This document shows, piece by piece, positions 1-7,703 of a stretch of 64,000 nucleotides of DNA. The notes beneath the pieces are model-generated. The model did not search any database and was not told the DNA's origin. It saw only the letters and a program-made list of their open reading frames with translations. The DNA is from Vibrio sp. YMD68. Its GTDB lineage: Bacteria > Pseudomonadota > Gammaproteobacteria > Enterobacterales > Vibrionaceae. The position numbers were made by a program, and so were the translations under genes. The first letter of the stretch is position 1; each line of letters opens with the position of its first letter. The DNA is taken from assembly GCF_029958905.1 (NCBI RefSeq), contig NZ_CP124614.1:2232001-2296000 (forward strand), given 5' to 3'.

Positions 1-363
1 ATGCACTTTAGGGTGCATAGACATAAAATGCTGAAGCGCAGGCACAAGCTGAGAAAACCCAAATGACGTACTTGTGGCGATCCGAACCATGCCAGATAAC
101 TCTTCAGTAGTATCACTCAATACACTCAAACTCTCCGCCTGCTCCAGCCAGGCCTCAACCTCATTGAGGCAACGCTCTCCGGCACTTGTCAGTGTTACTT
201 TACGGGTAGTCCGATGCAATAAGCGGCTATTCAACCACTTTTCCATCGCTTCAATATAGCGAGTGACCATTGGACGAGACATATCAAGCCTTTCGGCCGT
301 CGCGGTAAAACTGCCCGATTGAGCGACATCTACAAACACTTTTGCTGCAGTGAGTCTGTCCAT
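1..363 (-). CDS. LysR-family transcriptional regulator, 3' end outside the window
   Basis: Reading the minus strand from an ATG at 363 gives 121 codons open to the window edge, so the C-terminal effector domain is missing here. The N-terminus is a typical LysR winged helix-turn-helix: the first 60 residues include SGSFTATAERLDMSRPMVTR and the wing segment RLLHRTTRKVTLT. The gene is divergent from the secreted metallo-beta-lactamase-fold gene at 511, with 147 bp between the two starts. That is the usual arrangement of a LysR regulator and its target, so regulation of the 511-1988 pair is likely but inferred. Confidence 0.85.
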   Translation of the reverse strand, partial: MDRLTAAKVFVDVAQSGSFTATAERLDMSRPMVTRYIEAMEKWLNSRLLHRTTRKVTLTSAGERCLNEVEAWLEQAESLSVLSDTTEELSGMVRIATSTSFGFSQLVPALQHFMSMHPKVH

Positions 364-510
364 TTATTTGATCGAATTAAGAAACAATACTGTTCAATTT
401 GGTGTGTTTTTCAGATCAAGTCAATGTTTTATGATGACGTCCGTTGAAACCAATAAACCATTTGTTCCAAAAACGCTTTTATTCCAACACACCAATCAAT
501 GGAAATCATA

Positions 511-1374
511 ATGAAAAAGATCACTTTCTTAGCCGCTTCTATCCTACTTACTGGCGGTGCTTTTGCTACCGAACAAACACCCCTCACATTTGATGTTTAT
601 AACGCTGATGGAAACAGCTTCCACGTCAATTCAACACTGATTGAAGGAGAAAACGAAGTCATGCTGATCGACACGGGATTTACTAAGGCAGATGCGCTTC
701 GTATTGCCGCTAAAGTGTTGGACACAGGCAAAGAGCTAAAAACAATTTTTATTAGCCAAGCCGACCCAGATTACTACTTTGGCGCTGAAACTCTTCACTC
801 GCTATTTCCAGACGCACAAATTATTACGACCCCTGCCGTAAAAACAGTGATTGAGAAAAAATTGCCTACAAAGCTGAAAGTATGGTCACCACGTATGGGG
901 AGTAATGCACCTGTAGAGCCTTATGTCCCTCATGCTATAACCGAGAATTTCCTTACTTTAGAAGGACACAAAATAGAAATCATGGGGACAAACGGAGTGC
1001 TAGCTCATCGCCCCTATTTGTGGGTACCTTCGAGTAAAGCGCTACTGGGCAACGTAGCGGTATATGGCAATCTGCACCTTTGGACCGCAGATTCGCAAAC
1101 GGAACAAAGCCAGCGAGCATGGAGTGAGCAGCTTAAAGAGATGCAAGAACTTCAGCCTGAGTTAGTTATCCCTGGACATATGAAATCGGGTACAGCTTTA
1201 AACGCAGAAACAATCCGTTATTCTCAGCAGTACCTTAAAGACTTCAGCCAAGCAAAAGCGACCAGTGAAAACAGTGAACAGTTAATAGAAGCGTTATCTC
1301 AACAATATGGTGATGCTGAATCTATGAATTTAATGATTGGCGCTAAAGTTCACATGGGAGAGATGACATGGTAA
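511..1374 (+). CDS. Exported metallo-beta-lactamase-fold protein with substituted metal ligands
   Basis: A 287-residue protein starting with a signal peptide (MKKITFLAASILLTGGAFA, cleavage near residue 19), so it should act in the periplasm. An in-frame ATG 12 bases upstream would add MEII before the signal; I prefer 511 because it gives a clean signal peptide. The fold is recognisable from LIDTGF (residues 52-57), the strand before the HxHxDH position, and a late PGHM (221-224). The HxHxDH motif reads QADPDY (83-88): both first histidines and the last are replaced, and the usual second-shell Asp is Asn181. It may be non-hydrolytic or bind metal differently. It overlaps the next gene by 7 bases (ATGGTAA), implying translational coupling. 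Confidence 0.75.
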   Translation: MKKITFLAASILLTGGAFATEQTPLTFDVYNADGNSFHVNSTLIEGENEVMLIDTGFTKADALRIAAKVLDTGKELKTIFISQADPDYYFGAETLHSLFPDAQIITTPAVKTVIEKKLPTKLKVWSPRMGSNAPVEPYVPHAITENFLTLEGHKIEIMGTNGVLAHRPYLWVPSSKALLGNVAVYGNLHLWTADSQTEQSQRAWSEQLKEMQELQPELVIPGHMKSGTALNAETIRYSQQYLKDFSQAKATSENSEQLIEALSQQYGDAESMNLMIGAKVHMGEMTW

Positions 1375-1988
1375 CCATTCATTACTTTTATGACCCAATG
1401 TGCGGTTGGTGTTATGGCGCAACCACTCTCATTGAAACAATCACCAAAAGTCAGAAGTTCATGTTGAAATTACACCCAGGTGGAATGGTGCCCAACCGCG
1501 CAATTGAACCTAATTTCCGTAAGCATATTTTGAAAAGTGACCTATCAATCAGTGAGCAAACAGGCGCAAAATTTGGGCAACCTTATCGGGAACGCGTAAC
1601 CAGCCCTAATGAGTTTGTTTTGGATTCTTACCTTTCCATTCGAGCGATTCTTGTCGCTGAATCTTTGGGAATGGACCCGTTTCTAATGCTAAAAGCGATA
1701 CAAAAAGCGCATTATGTCGATGGAAAACAGGTCAATAAGCGAGCGACATTAGAGGAGATAGCCACCCAATTAGGGCTAGACCGAAAATTATGGTCTGAAA
1801 GAATGCTCGCAGGGGGAAATTGGGAAGTAAACGCAGTCGAAAACACTCACCAGCTGATGGCTCGCTTACAGGTACAAGGTTACCCGACACTGTTTCTCGA
1901 AGAAAATGACCAGTTTACTCGGTTGCCGCATTCAAAATATTACGGTCAAGGTCAGAAATGGCAAGCGTTCTTGGAAGACTTAGCCTAG
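1368..1988 (+). CDS. DsbA/FrnE-like thioredoxin-fold protein
   Basis: A 206-residue protein without a signal peptide, so probably cytoplasmic. It opens with a thioredoxin-fold strand followed by a CGWC active site (residues 12-15), has a long helical insertion with the DsbA-family GGMVPNRAIEPNFR segment, and a cis-proline motif GYPT near residue 173. This resembles FrnE-type DsbA-family oxidoreductases. The start ATG lies inside the stop region of the upstream metallo-beta-lactamase-fold gene, so the two are co-translated. A role in thiol stress or adduct removal is a guess; the substrate is unknown. A bidirectional hairpin terminator follows. Confidence 0.8.
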   Translation: MVTIHYFYDPMCGWCYGATTLIETITKSQKFMLKLHPGGMVPNRAIEPNFRKHILKSDLSISEQTGAKFGQPYRERVTSPNEFVLDSYLSIRAILVAESLGMDPFLMLKAIQKAHYVDGKQVNKRATLEEIATQLGLDRKLWSERMLAGGNWEVNAVENTHQLMARLQVQGYPTLFLEENDQFTRLPHSKYYGQGQKWQAFLEDLA

Positions 1989-2111
1989 GGCGTGTTGATC
2001 TTTCGCGGATAAATTTTATTCGCGATAAAATCGTTTTAGACGCGACGAAAAGTATGACGCCTAGTTATCCTAGGCATAATGCTTCTAAACCAAATACTTA
2101 TCTGAAAAAGC

Positions 2112-2151
2112 AAAAACGGCTAATCAGGTCACTGACCTCTAGCCGTTTTTT
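2112..2151. terminator. Bidirectional rho-independent terminator
   Basis: The arms AAAAACGGCTA and TAGCCGTTTTTT flank an inner TCAGGTCACTGACCT hairpin, giving a U tract on both strands. It lies between the convergent DsbA-like gene (+) and the last gene of the phosphonate-type transporter (-). Confidence 0.85.
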
Positions 2152-2178
2152 CTGGGGGTGGTGTTTAGGAAACAAAAA

Positions 2179-2982
2179 CTAGATCAATTTGTTTCGAATG
2201 TGTATGACCACGGCTTCTGCAATAATGACCACCACAAAAATACTCACCAGCACCATCGATACTTTCTGCCATTCAAACAAGTTTTGTGCGTCATTAAGCA
2301 CCACACCAATACCACCAGCGCCAACCAACCCTAATACGGCAGACTCTCGGACATTGATGTCCCAACGGAACAACACAATAGAGTAAAAAGCAGGCATAAC
2401 TTGAGGCCAATACCCTTTCAATATGACACTCATCCACGAGGCGCCAGTAGCACGGAGCGCTTCAATTGGGCCCATATTGACTTCGGCAAGTGCTTCCCCT
2501 AACAGCTTCCCTACAAACCCTATACTACGAATGGCAATCGCCATCACACCAGCAAGAACACCAGGGCCAAACAATGCGATAAACAACAAAGCCCAAACCA
2601 GTGAATTGACCGAACGGGAAGCCACAAGGAAAAACTGAGCGACCCAATTTAGCACTTTATTTTGTGTAATGTTTGGCGCATTAAGTAATGCCAAAGGAAT
2701 CGCAAATATCAGGGTAAACAGCGTCCCCAATGTGGCAATATTGAGCGTCTCAATCATCGCAGCGTGAATCGATTCAGGATAAAAAGCATAGTCCAATGGA
2801 ACCATTCTCTGAAACATGTCAGCAAACTGCGCAGGCGCGTCATACAAGAACTCAGGAATCACTTCCACGGTCTGCCACGACCACACAATCGCACAGACTA
2901 AGCTTAAGTAAATAGCAAATCGGGCAATACGCTCATTTGGCGTGAAGCGTTGCCACTCTTTATCGATAGAGGCGGTTGTCAT
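2179..2982 (-). CDS. phnE: PhnE-type ABC transporter permease (second copy)
   Basis: A 267-residue inner-membrane permease with about six hydrophobic segments and the binding-protein-dependent permease loop around EALRATGASWMSVILKGYWP (about residues 174-193), the site that docks on the ATPase. It pairs with the adjacent PhnE1 to form a heterodimeric channel for a phosphonate, phosphite or phosphate-ester substrate. Its ATG overlaps the stop of the preceding permease by one base (TAATG). It is the last gene of phnD-phnC-phnE1-phnE2 and ends before a bidirectional terminator. Substrate specificity cannot be read from the permease. Confidence 0.9.
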   Translation of the reverse strand: MTTASIDKEWQRFTPNERIARFAIYLSLVCAIVWSWQTVEVIPEFLYDAPAQFADMFQRMVPLDYAFYPESIHAAMIETLNIATLGTLFTLIFAIPLALLNAPNITQNKVLNWVAQFFLVASRSVNSLVWALLFIALFGPGVLAGVMAIAIRSIGFVGKLLGEALAEVNMGPIEALRATGASWMSVILKGYWPQVMPAFYSIVLFRWDINVRESAVLGLVGAGGIGVVLNDAQNLFEWQKVSMVLVSIFVVVIIAEAVVIHIRNKLI

Positions 2983-3809
2983 TAAAACACTCTCCTAACA
3001 ATATTAGAAAGAAACTCACCGACTAAAATCAATGCGATGATAGTGATCAAAATAGCGGCCACAAAATCGTAGTCAAAACGTTGGAAAGCAGAGAACAGCG
3101 TCCCTCCCAACCCTCCGGCTCCGACAATACCGACCATCGTTGAGTTACGTAAATTGGAATCTAACTGGTAACTTGCAAAGCCAATAAAGCGTGAAAATAC
3201 TTGAGGCATAACCGCATACAAAATGACACTGGCGAAGCTCGCACCCGTCGCTCTAATCGCCTCTACTGGCTTAAACGAAATCTCTTCAATGGACTCCGCA
3301 AACAGCTTGGCAATAAAGCCAATCGACGCAAACACTAAGGTAAGAATGCCCGCTAAAGCACCAAAACCCACCGCTTTAACAAACAAGATTGCGATGATCA
3401 CCGGATGGAAAGAACGGCATAAAGCAATAAAGCCACGCACAGGCGTTGAAACGAGAGAAGGCATCATATTTCGAGCCGCGAGTAACCCCAAAAACAGTGA
3501 AATGAGGATCCCAAAGAAGCTCGAAATAATAGCGATTTGCAGACTTTCAGCGAGACCGCTCAGTAATAAACTCGAACGAGAGAAATCAGGTGGAAACATA
3601 CGCGATAAAAGTCGTTCACTTTCACCAAAACCTATGATCAAACGGTCAACGGTTAAACCAAGCATCGATACGCTATAAAATAGGTAGCCTACAACCGCCG
3701 CGATAATGGCACGATTAAGCCAAGACACCTTGAACGGATTTTTACGATCAATAGAAGTGCCGTTTGAGGAAGGCCCGCTTGTCAAAGGACTTGGGGTTAA
3801 TTCAGCCAT
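2982..3809 (-). CDS. phnE: PhnE-type ABC transporter permease (first copy)
   Basis: A 275-residue permease with a proline- and serine-rich cytoplasmic N-terminus (about 30 residues), then several transmembrane helices. The EAA-type loop is [20 protein letters not shown], and the family signature [12 protein letters not shown] follows near the C-terminus. It partners with PhnE2 and the ATPase PhnC. It overlaps the phnC end by 13 bases and the next permease by one base, so the four genes look translationally linked. Two PhnE copies are common in PhnCDE-type importers. Confidence 0.9.
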   Translation of the reverse strand: MAELTPSPLTSGPSSNGTSIDRKNPFKVSWLNRAIIAAVVGYLFYSVSMLGLTVDRLIIGFGESERLLSRMFPPDFSRSSLLLSGLAESLQIAIISSFFGILISLFLGLLAARNMMPSLVSTPVRGFIALCRSFHPVIIAILFVKAVGFGALAGILTLVFASIGFIAKLFAESIEEISFKPVEAIRATGASFASVILYAVMPQVFSRFIGFASYQLDSNLRNSTMVGIVGAGGLGGTLFSAFQRFDYDFVAAILITIIALILVGEFLSNIVRRVF

Positions 3810-4567
3810 GACTCGCCCCCGTAAATGATCTTCAGATCGTCTTCTGAAATACCCTCAGGGCTACCATCGTAATGAACCTTGCCATTACACATACCGATGA
3901 TGCGCTTTGCGTAACGTTTTGCCAAATTCACATCATGGATGTTCACCAACACTGGAATGTTTTTCTTCTCTGCGAACGTCTCCATTAGCTCCATAATCTC
4001 AACCGCAGTTTTAGGATCAAGTGACGATGTCGGTTCATCGGCCAACAGAATATAAGGGTCTTGCATGACGGCACGCGCGATACCAACACGTTGTCTCTGA
4101 CCGCCCGACAAGCTGTCGGCACGTTGGTTAGCAAAGTCTTGTAAGCCAACAAATTCAAGCAATTCAAAGGCTTTTTCGAGGTCTTTTCCCGAGTAATTAC
4201 GACGCCATGCATTCCATGCCGTCATGTAGCCTAAGCGCCCGCTTAACACGTTTTCAAGTACCGTTAGGCGCTCTACTAAGTTGTACTCCTGGAACACCAT
4301 TCCGATATGACGACGCTCCTTGCGAAGCGCTTGTCCTTTAAGTTGCGTGAGATCCGTACCATCAAATATGATTTCACCTTGGCTAGGATCATTAAGGCGA
4401 TTGATACAACGTAAAAGCGTACTTTTCCCCGTTCCTGAAGGCCCAATAATCGCAATAATTCCTGGTTCTTTAACATCAATGTTGATGCCTTTAAGGATTG
4501 GCTTTCCTGCCACATATTCATGATAAAGATTGTTGATCTTTATTCCGTCACAGCTTACTTCGGCCAT
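3797..4567 (-). CDS. phnC: PhnC-type ABC transporter ATP-binding protein
   Basis: A 256-residue ATPase with Walker [10 protein letters not shown] (residues 42-50), Q-loop VFQEYNL, signature [14 protein letters not shown], Walker [13 protein letters not shown] and H-loop NIHD. The length and the [18 protein letters not shown] region are typical of PhnC of phosphonate importers. It energises the two PhnE permeases. A 91-base gap with a strong hairpin separates it from phnD, so it probably depends on transcription through phnD, with the hairpin stabilising or limiting the messages on either side. Confidence 0.92.
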   Translation of the reverse strand: MAEVSCDGIKINNLYHEYVAGKPILKGINIDVKEPGIIAIIGPSGTGKSTLLRCINRLNDPSQGEIIFDGTDLTQLKGQALRKERRHIGMVFQEYNLVERLTVLENVLSGRLGYMTAWNAWRRNYSGKDLEKAFELLEFVGLQDFANQRADSLSGGQRQRVGIARAVMQDPYILLADEPTSSLDPKTAVEIMELMETFAEKKNIPVLVNIHDVNLAKRYAKRIIGMCNGKVHYDGSPEGISEDDLKIIYGGESWLN

Positions 4568-4599
4568 ACTGCATTTCCTTGTACAAATATTAAGATGAA

Positions 4600-4624
4600 C
4601 TATGCCCTACCGGTTAGGGCATAG
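4600..4624 (-). other. Intercistronic hairpin between phnD and phnC
   Basis: The perfect 10-bp inverted repeat CTATGCCCTA / TAGGGCATAG with a 5-base loop lies in the only sizeable gap of the operon. No U tract follows on the minus strand, so it is more likely a processing or stability element that keeps the binding-protein message abundant than a full terminator. That is inference from similar hairpins in other importer operons. Confidence 0.6.
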
Positions 4625-4658
4625 ATTTTTAGAGTGTTGGATTAGGTCGAGACGAGAA

Positions 4659-5699
4659 CTACTGGCTATTTGCTTGTTTTGCTAACTCTGCCGCTTTTTT
4701 CTTGGCACGTTTAGCCGCATCTTTTTCAGCCAGCTTTTTCAATCCTGCTTTGGTATAAGCCGTACCCGTTGCATGAGCGATATCGCGAATCACACCCCAT
4801 TCTTCTTGGTAAGAAATCGGTGAGAAGCGATCCGCACCTTTGAATGATGCTCTCATTTCAGGTGTGAAACGGTAGCTAAAGAAAGCTTCGTTAATTTTGT
4901 CTACCAATTCTGGTTTTAGGTTATGAGCGTAACCAAATGCCGAGGTAGGGAATCGTGGGCTGCGGTAGATGATCTTCAGTTCAGAGTCGTCGACACGACC
5001 TGCGGTTACCATACGATCGTACACATCAGATGCCACTGGTGCTGCATCATAGTCTCCATTGAAGACACCCAAAATTGATTGGTCGTGTTTACCAGAGTAA
5101 AGCACTTTGTAGTCTTCATCGGGTACTAGCCCTTCAGCAGGAAAGAGCGCGCGTGGTGCAAGGTTGCCAGAGTTGGAAGAGGCAGATGTGTGTGCAACCT
5201 TTTTACCTTTGAGATCAGCCATCGTATCGATGCCACTGTCTTTGCGTACAATAGTGATGAGGTTATAGCCTTGGAAACCCGACTCGTCACCTTTCACTGC
5301 AATAGGTACGTAACCCGCTAGGTTCACAGCATAACCCGTTGGACCTGTCGAGAAACCCGCAACGTGAAGACGACCAGAACGCATTGCTTCTACTTGTGCA
5401 GAATTAGAGTGAACAGTGTAATAAATCACTCGCTTGCCAGTAATCTTACTTAGGTGAGCTTGGAAATCTGCAAACGCGTCTTTGTACAATGCAGGGTCTT
5501 CAACTGGCGTGTAAGTAAACACCAGCGTACTTGGATCGTTCCACTCATCTGGATTCTTAGGTGAATCAGCCACAAGATCTTGGTTTTCGTCACAGTATCG
5601 ATCGTCTAACACACCACGGCTAGAGCAGTCGCTTGCCATAGCCAATGAAGGAAGTAGTAATGAGCTAGCGATTAACAGTCCTTTAACACTGATTTTCAT
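4659..5699 (-). CDS. phnD: PhnD-type periplasmic phosphonate/phosphate-ester-binding protein
   Basis: A 346-residue protein with a signal peptide (MKISVKGLLIASSLLLPSLAMA). The mature part matches PhnD: LVFTYTPVEDP near residue 59, RSGRLHVAGFSTGPTGYAVN in the middle, and the DLKGKKVAHTSASSNSGN ligand loop. An N-terminal cysteine-containing segment (SDCSSRGVLDDRYCDEN) and a lysine/alanine-rich C-terminal tail of about 20 residues are additions beyond the core domain. It is the first gene of the importer operon. A sigma-54 promoter lies 46-61 bases upstream of the ATG. Ligand could be a phosphonate, phosphite or small phosphate ester; the neighbouring phosphodiesterase hints at the last. Confidence 0.9.
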   Translation of the reverse strand: MKISVKGLLIASSLLLPSLAMASDCSSRGVLDDRYCDENQDLVADSPKNPDEWNDPSTLVFTYTPVEDPALYKDAFADFQAHLSKITGKRVIYYTVHSNSAQVEAMRSGRLHVAGFSTGPTGYAVNLAGYVPIAVKGDESGFQGYNLITIVRKDSGIDTMADLKGKKVAHTSASSNSGNLAPRALFPAEGLVPDEDYKVLYSGKHDQSILGVFNGDYDAAPVASDVYDRMVTAGRVDDSELKIIYRSPRFPTSAFGYAHNLKPELVDKINEAFFSYRFTPEMRASFKGADRFSPISYQEEWGVIRDIAHATGTAYTKAGLKKLAEKDAAKRAKKKAAELAKQANSQ

Positions 5700-5744
5700 A
5701 TTTAAACCTTATTTTTACTTATTGTTGAAAGTCACCATCGTTAT

Positions 5745-5760
5745 TGCAGAGTTTGTGCCA
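5745..5760 (-). promoter_or_regulatory. Sigma-54 promoter of phnD
   Basis: On the minus strand the sequence TGGCACAAACTCTGCA matches the consensus TGGCAC-N5-TTGCA with exact GG-N10-GC spacing (GG at 5759-5758, GC at 5747-5746). It lies 46 bases from the phnD start codon. A nearby sigma-54-dependent response regulator gene (7704-9059) supports it. Confidence 0.85.
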
Positions 5761-5823
5761 TATTTTTATTCCTTTATTTTCAACAATTTAACTAATGACA
5801 AAGAATATCAAAGAAACTTTGTG

Positions 5824-5869
5824 TCATTGCTGTCCAATTAAATGACCTTCATTTGGGTCATTATTGTCC
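5824..5869 (-). promoter_or_regulatory. Putative enhancer-binding sites upstream of phnD
   Basis: Two direct copies of a TCATTnnTGTCC motif occur at 5824-5835 (TCATTGCTGTCC) and 5858-5869 (TCATTATTGTCC). Between them AATGACC and GGTCATT (5841-5862) form an inverted repeat. The sites lie about 66 and 100 bp upstream of the sigma-54 -24 element. The same motif occurs at 7506-7517, upstream of the phosphodiesterase promoter. Binding by the 7704-9059 regulator is inferred. Confidence 0.6.
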
Positions 5870-5930
5870 TTAAAAGCCAGTCCTTAAAAACAAGTCCTTA
5901 AAAATAAGTCCTTAAAAATACAAGCTACAT
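5865..5930. repeat. Short direct repeats (AGTCCTTAAAAA)
   Basis: Four imperfect copies of a 13-14-base unit around GTCCTTAAAA follow one another. The first copy overlaps the distal TCATTATTGTCC site, so the array may contain degenerate half-sites or may be simple slippage. It occupies much of the intergenic space between phnD and the phosphodiesterase terminator. Confidence 0.7.
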
Positions 5931-5956
5931 AGATTCAAGCTCCTTAAGTTCAAAGG

Positions 5957-5982
5957 CAAAAAAAGAGCCCGAAGGCTCTTTG
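5957..5982 (-). terminator. Terminator of the phosphodiesterase gene
   Basis: On the minus strand AAAGAGCCT-TCG-GGCTCTTT is followed by a run of seven T. It isolates the glycerophosphodiester phosphodiesterase transcript from the phnD promoter region, so the two units need separate promoters. Confidence 0.88.
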
Positions 5983-6069
5983 GTTCACTGCTTTTTCTTT
6001 TTCTAAAAAATTTGTTTACTCGGCCACGAACTGAAATGCCTCTAAATAGCGACGGGCCTAATACATCCC

Positions 6070-7290
6070 CTAAGCCTCACTGTCCATGCAGTTAGCGTAG
6101 TAAGTTACGGTTGCTGGCCAATCACTGAACACCCCTAACACACCAACATCTTGTGCCAATACATCGAGCATTTTCATCATGTCGCCATCATTGTTAATCC
6201 CTTGCTTAACACTTTGGTAATACCAACCACCACCTTGTGCAAGCGAGCCTGAACGCTCTAGAGTCCATGCAATGATATCCAGATCAGCACCCTTCGCTAG
6301 CTTCGCGTAGTTAGATGCCACCAATTCATTGTTCTCATCGAGATCGACCAAAGCAAATAGAGGTGGTGCGATGATTTTCACACCCGCATCGTGCAGCTCT
6401 TTCATATTCTCTACAGAGGCAACAAAGTCAGCTTGCTCATAAACACGATCATCCAGATAAACGGCTTGTTTACCGAATTTAGGGTTTTCGTTGATCCAGT
6501 ACTTCACATCGTCAAGGTTGAATGATTGCAAGTAAGTATCAGAAGGCTCAAAACCTGCGTCTTTCAGTTCATCCACCAGCTTTTGTGCATACATCTCTTG
6601 AGTAAACCCGTTGAAAGGCATTTCAACATCCGCCGATTTAAGCTCAGGCGTCACTTTCACACCATACTCTTTAAATAACGCCGCACTTTCTGCATGAGTC
6701 ATTAATGTACCGCTTTGACTGTAAAGGTCAGTTCTCCAGCCGGGAGTTCCATTCATGTACTCTTCAACCGTTGTTGCTTTAGGATTTGCACCATCCATCT
6801 TCCCTTTCAGCGTCTTAAACTCAGCGAGAGTGAAATCAGAGGTGCGACATTCCGCTTTGGCATCTTCGCCAGTCACTGGGTTAGCCGGTGTAAATGGCGT
6901 CGAACACTTCTTCGCAAGGTCTGGATGAGCTAAGACATCCGTCGTTGTGTGCAAATCACTTTGCGAGTGACGACAGACCAAGGCTTTGTCTTTTGTGAAT
7001 GTTACATCACACTCCACGACGCCCGCACCCATTTGAATCGCCGCTAAGTACGATTCTTTCGTGTGCTCTGGAAACTGCATGGCCGCTCCGCGATGCCCAA
7101 TAGAAAAGTCGCTACGATGAAAAGGCCCTTCACTGCAACTCAGCAACTTCGTTTTCAAAGGGCTCTCGTCCATATTGTTGACTAAAAAGAGTGGACGAGG
7201 ACCTAAGTCTGCTGACTCTTGCGCAGCCCATGCCGTTATTGAACTCACGCCGAGTATCAGTGCAATAGAACCTTTCAGTATTTGCTTCAT
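6070..7290 (-). CDS. Periplasmic glycerophosphodiester phosphodiesterase
   Basis: A 406-residue protein with a signal peptide ([22 protein letters not shown]). The start at 7290 is chosen because AAGGAGAT lies 9 bases upstream; a longer reading from 7311 lacks this. The GDPD signature is present: [18 protein letters not shown] and [17 protein letters not shown] carry the catalytic His, Glu and Asp residues. GlpQ-type enzymes hydrolyse glycerophosphodiesters to glycerol-3-phosphate and an alcohol. At 406 residues it is longer than typical GlpQ, with an extra segment in the middle. It has its own sigma-54 promoter and sits between the importer and the two-component genes. Confidence 0.9.
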   Translation of the reverse strand: MKQILKGSIALILGVSSITAWAAQESADLGPRPLFLVNNMDESPLKTKLLSCSEGPFHRSDFSIGHRGAAMQFPEHTKESYLAAIQMGAGVVECDVTFTKDKALVCRHSQSDLHTTTDVLAHPDLAKKCSTPFTPANPVTGEDAKAECRTSDFTLAEFKTLKGKMDGANPKATTVEEYMNGTPGWRTDLYSQSGTLMTHAESAALFKEYGVKVTPELKSADVEMPFNGFTQEMYAQKLVDELKDAGFEPSDTYLQSFNLDDVKYWINENPKFGKQAVYLDDRVYEQADFVASVENMKELHDAGVKIIAPPLFALVDLDENNELVASNYAKLAKGADLDIIAWTLERSGSLAQGGGWYYQSVKQGINNDGDMMKMLDVLAQDVGVLGVFSDWPATVTYYANCMDSEA

Positions 7291-7312
7291 GTTTGTATCT
7301 CCTTGCAACAAG

Positions 7313-7327
7313 CAATTATTATTCTCA
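7313..7327. promoter_or_regulatory. Fur-box-like sequence in the phosphodiesterase leader
   Basis: Read on the minus strand, TGAGAATAATAATTG matches the TGATAAT-N-ATTATCA Fur pattern at 10 of 14 positions, with the left half nearly complete. It lies about 23 bases upstream of the start codon, downstream of the sigma-54 promoter. It may be chance in AT-rich DNA. Confidence 0.3.
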
Positions 7328-7424
7328 TTTCCTTATTCAGCCACTCGGTGCTGGATAACCGTCGCATACACTTTGGCTATACCCCGAAATGACCTCATGT
7401 GGACTCAAGCCACTGCGTAGGGAT

Positions 7425-7440
7425 TGCACGCATTGTGCCA
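7425..7440 (-). promoter_or_regulatory. Sigma-54 promoter of the phosphodiesterase gene
   Basis: On the minus strand TGGCACAATGCGTGCA gives TGGCAC-N5-GTGCA with exact GG-N10-GC spacing. It is 135 bases upstream of the ATG at 7290. It parallels the promoter of phnD. Confidence 0.82.
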
Positions 7441-7505
7441 AATACTAAAAGTCTTTTATTACAATAAGTTGAATATGTTCATTGTTCATGTGGTATTTAA
7501 ATGAG

Positions 7506-7517
7506 TCATTCTTGTCC
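7506..7517 (-). promoter_or_regulatory. Putative enhancer-binding site upstream of the phosphodiesterase
   Basis: TCATTCTTGTCC matches the TCATTnnTGTCC motif found twice upstream of phnD. It starts 66 bp upstream of the end of the -24 element (7440), the same distance as at phnD (5760 to 5824). Shared sequence and spacing suggest one activator for both promoters. Confidence 0.55.
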
Positions 7518-7590
7518 CTGTTAATCGCTGATTGAATGCTCAACCCATTTCGCCATACAAGTCACTTCGTTAACCATCATTCCGTTACCA

Positions 7591-7697
7591 GTCGTTCCAT
7601 TGTAAGTCGTTCCATTGCCCTCATTGAGATGACCCGTCATTAAGGAATCTTAGAAAACAATATTGGAAAACAATCATTGGAAAACAATCTTAGAAAA
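7591..7697. repeat. Short direct repeats downstream of the sigma-54 regulator gene
   Basis: GTCGTTCCATTG occurs twice (from about 7591), followed by three to four copies of a 13-14-base unit TTGGAAAACAAT (7648-7697). No gene lies here. The array separates the regulator stop from the phosphodiesterase promoter region. Confidence 0.65.
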
Positions 7698-7703
7698 AAT
7701 AGG

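Noticed and set aside
499..510. Upstream ATG for the MBL-fold protein
   Set aside because: It would place four residues before a clean signal peptide, so 511 is the better start.
3223..3678. 151-codon plus-strand frame inside the first phnE
   Set aside because: It is the antisense of a well-supported permease gene with no independent evidence.
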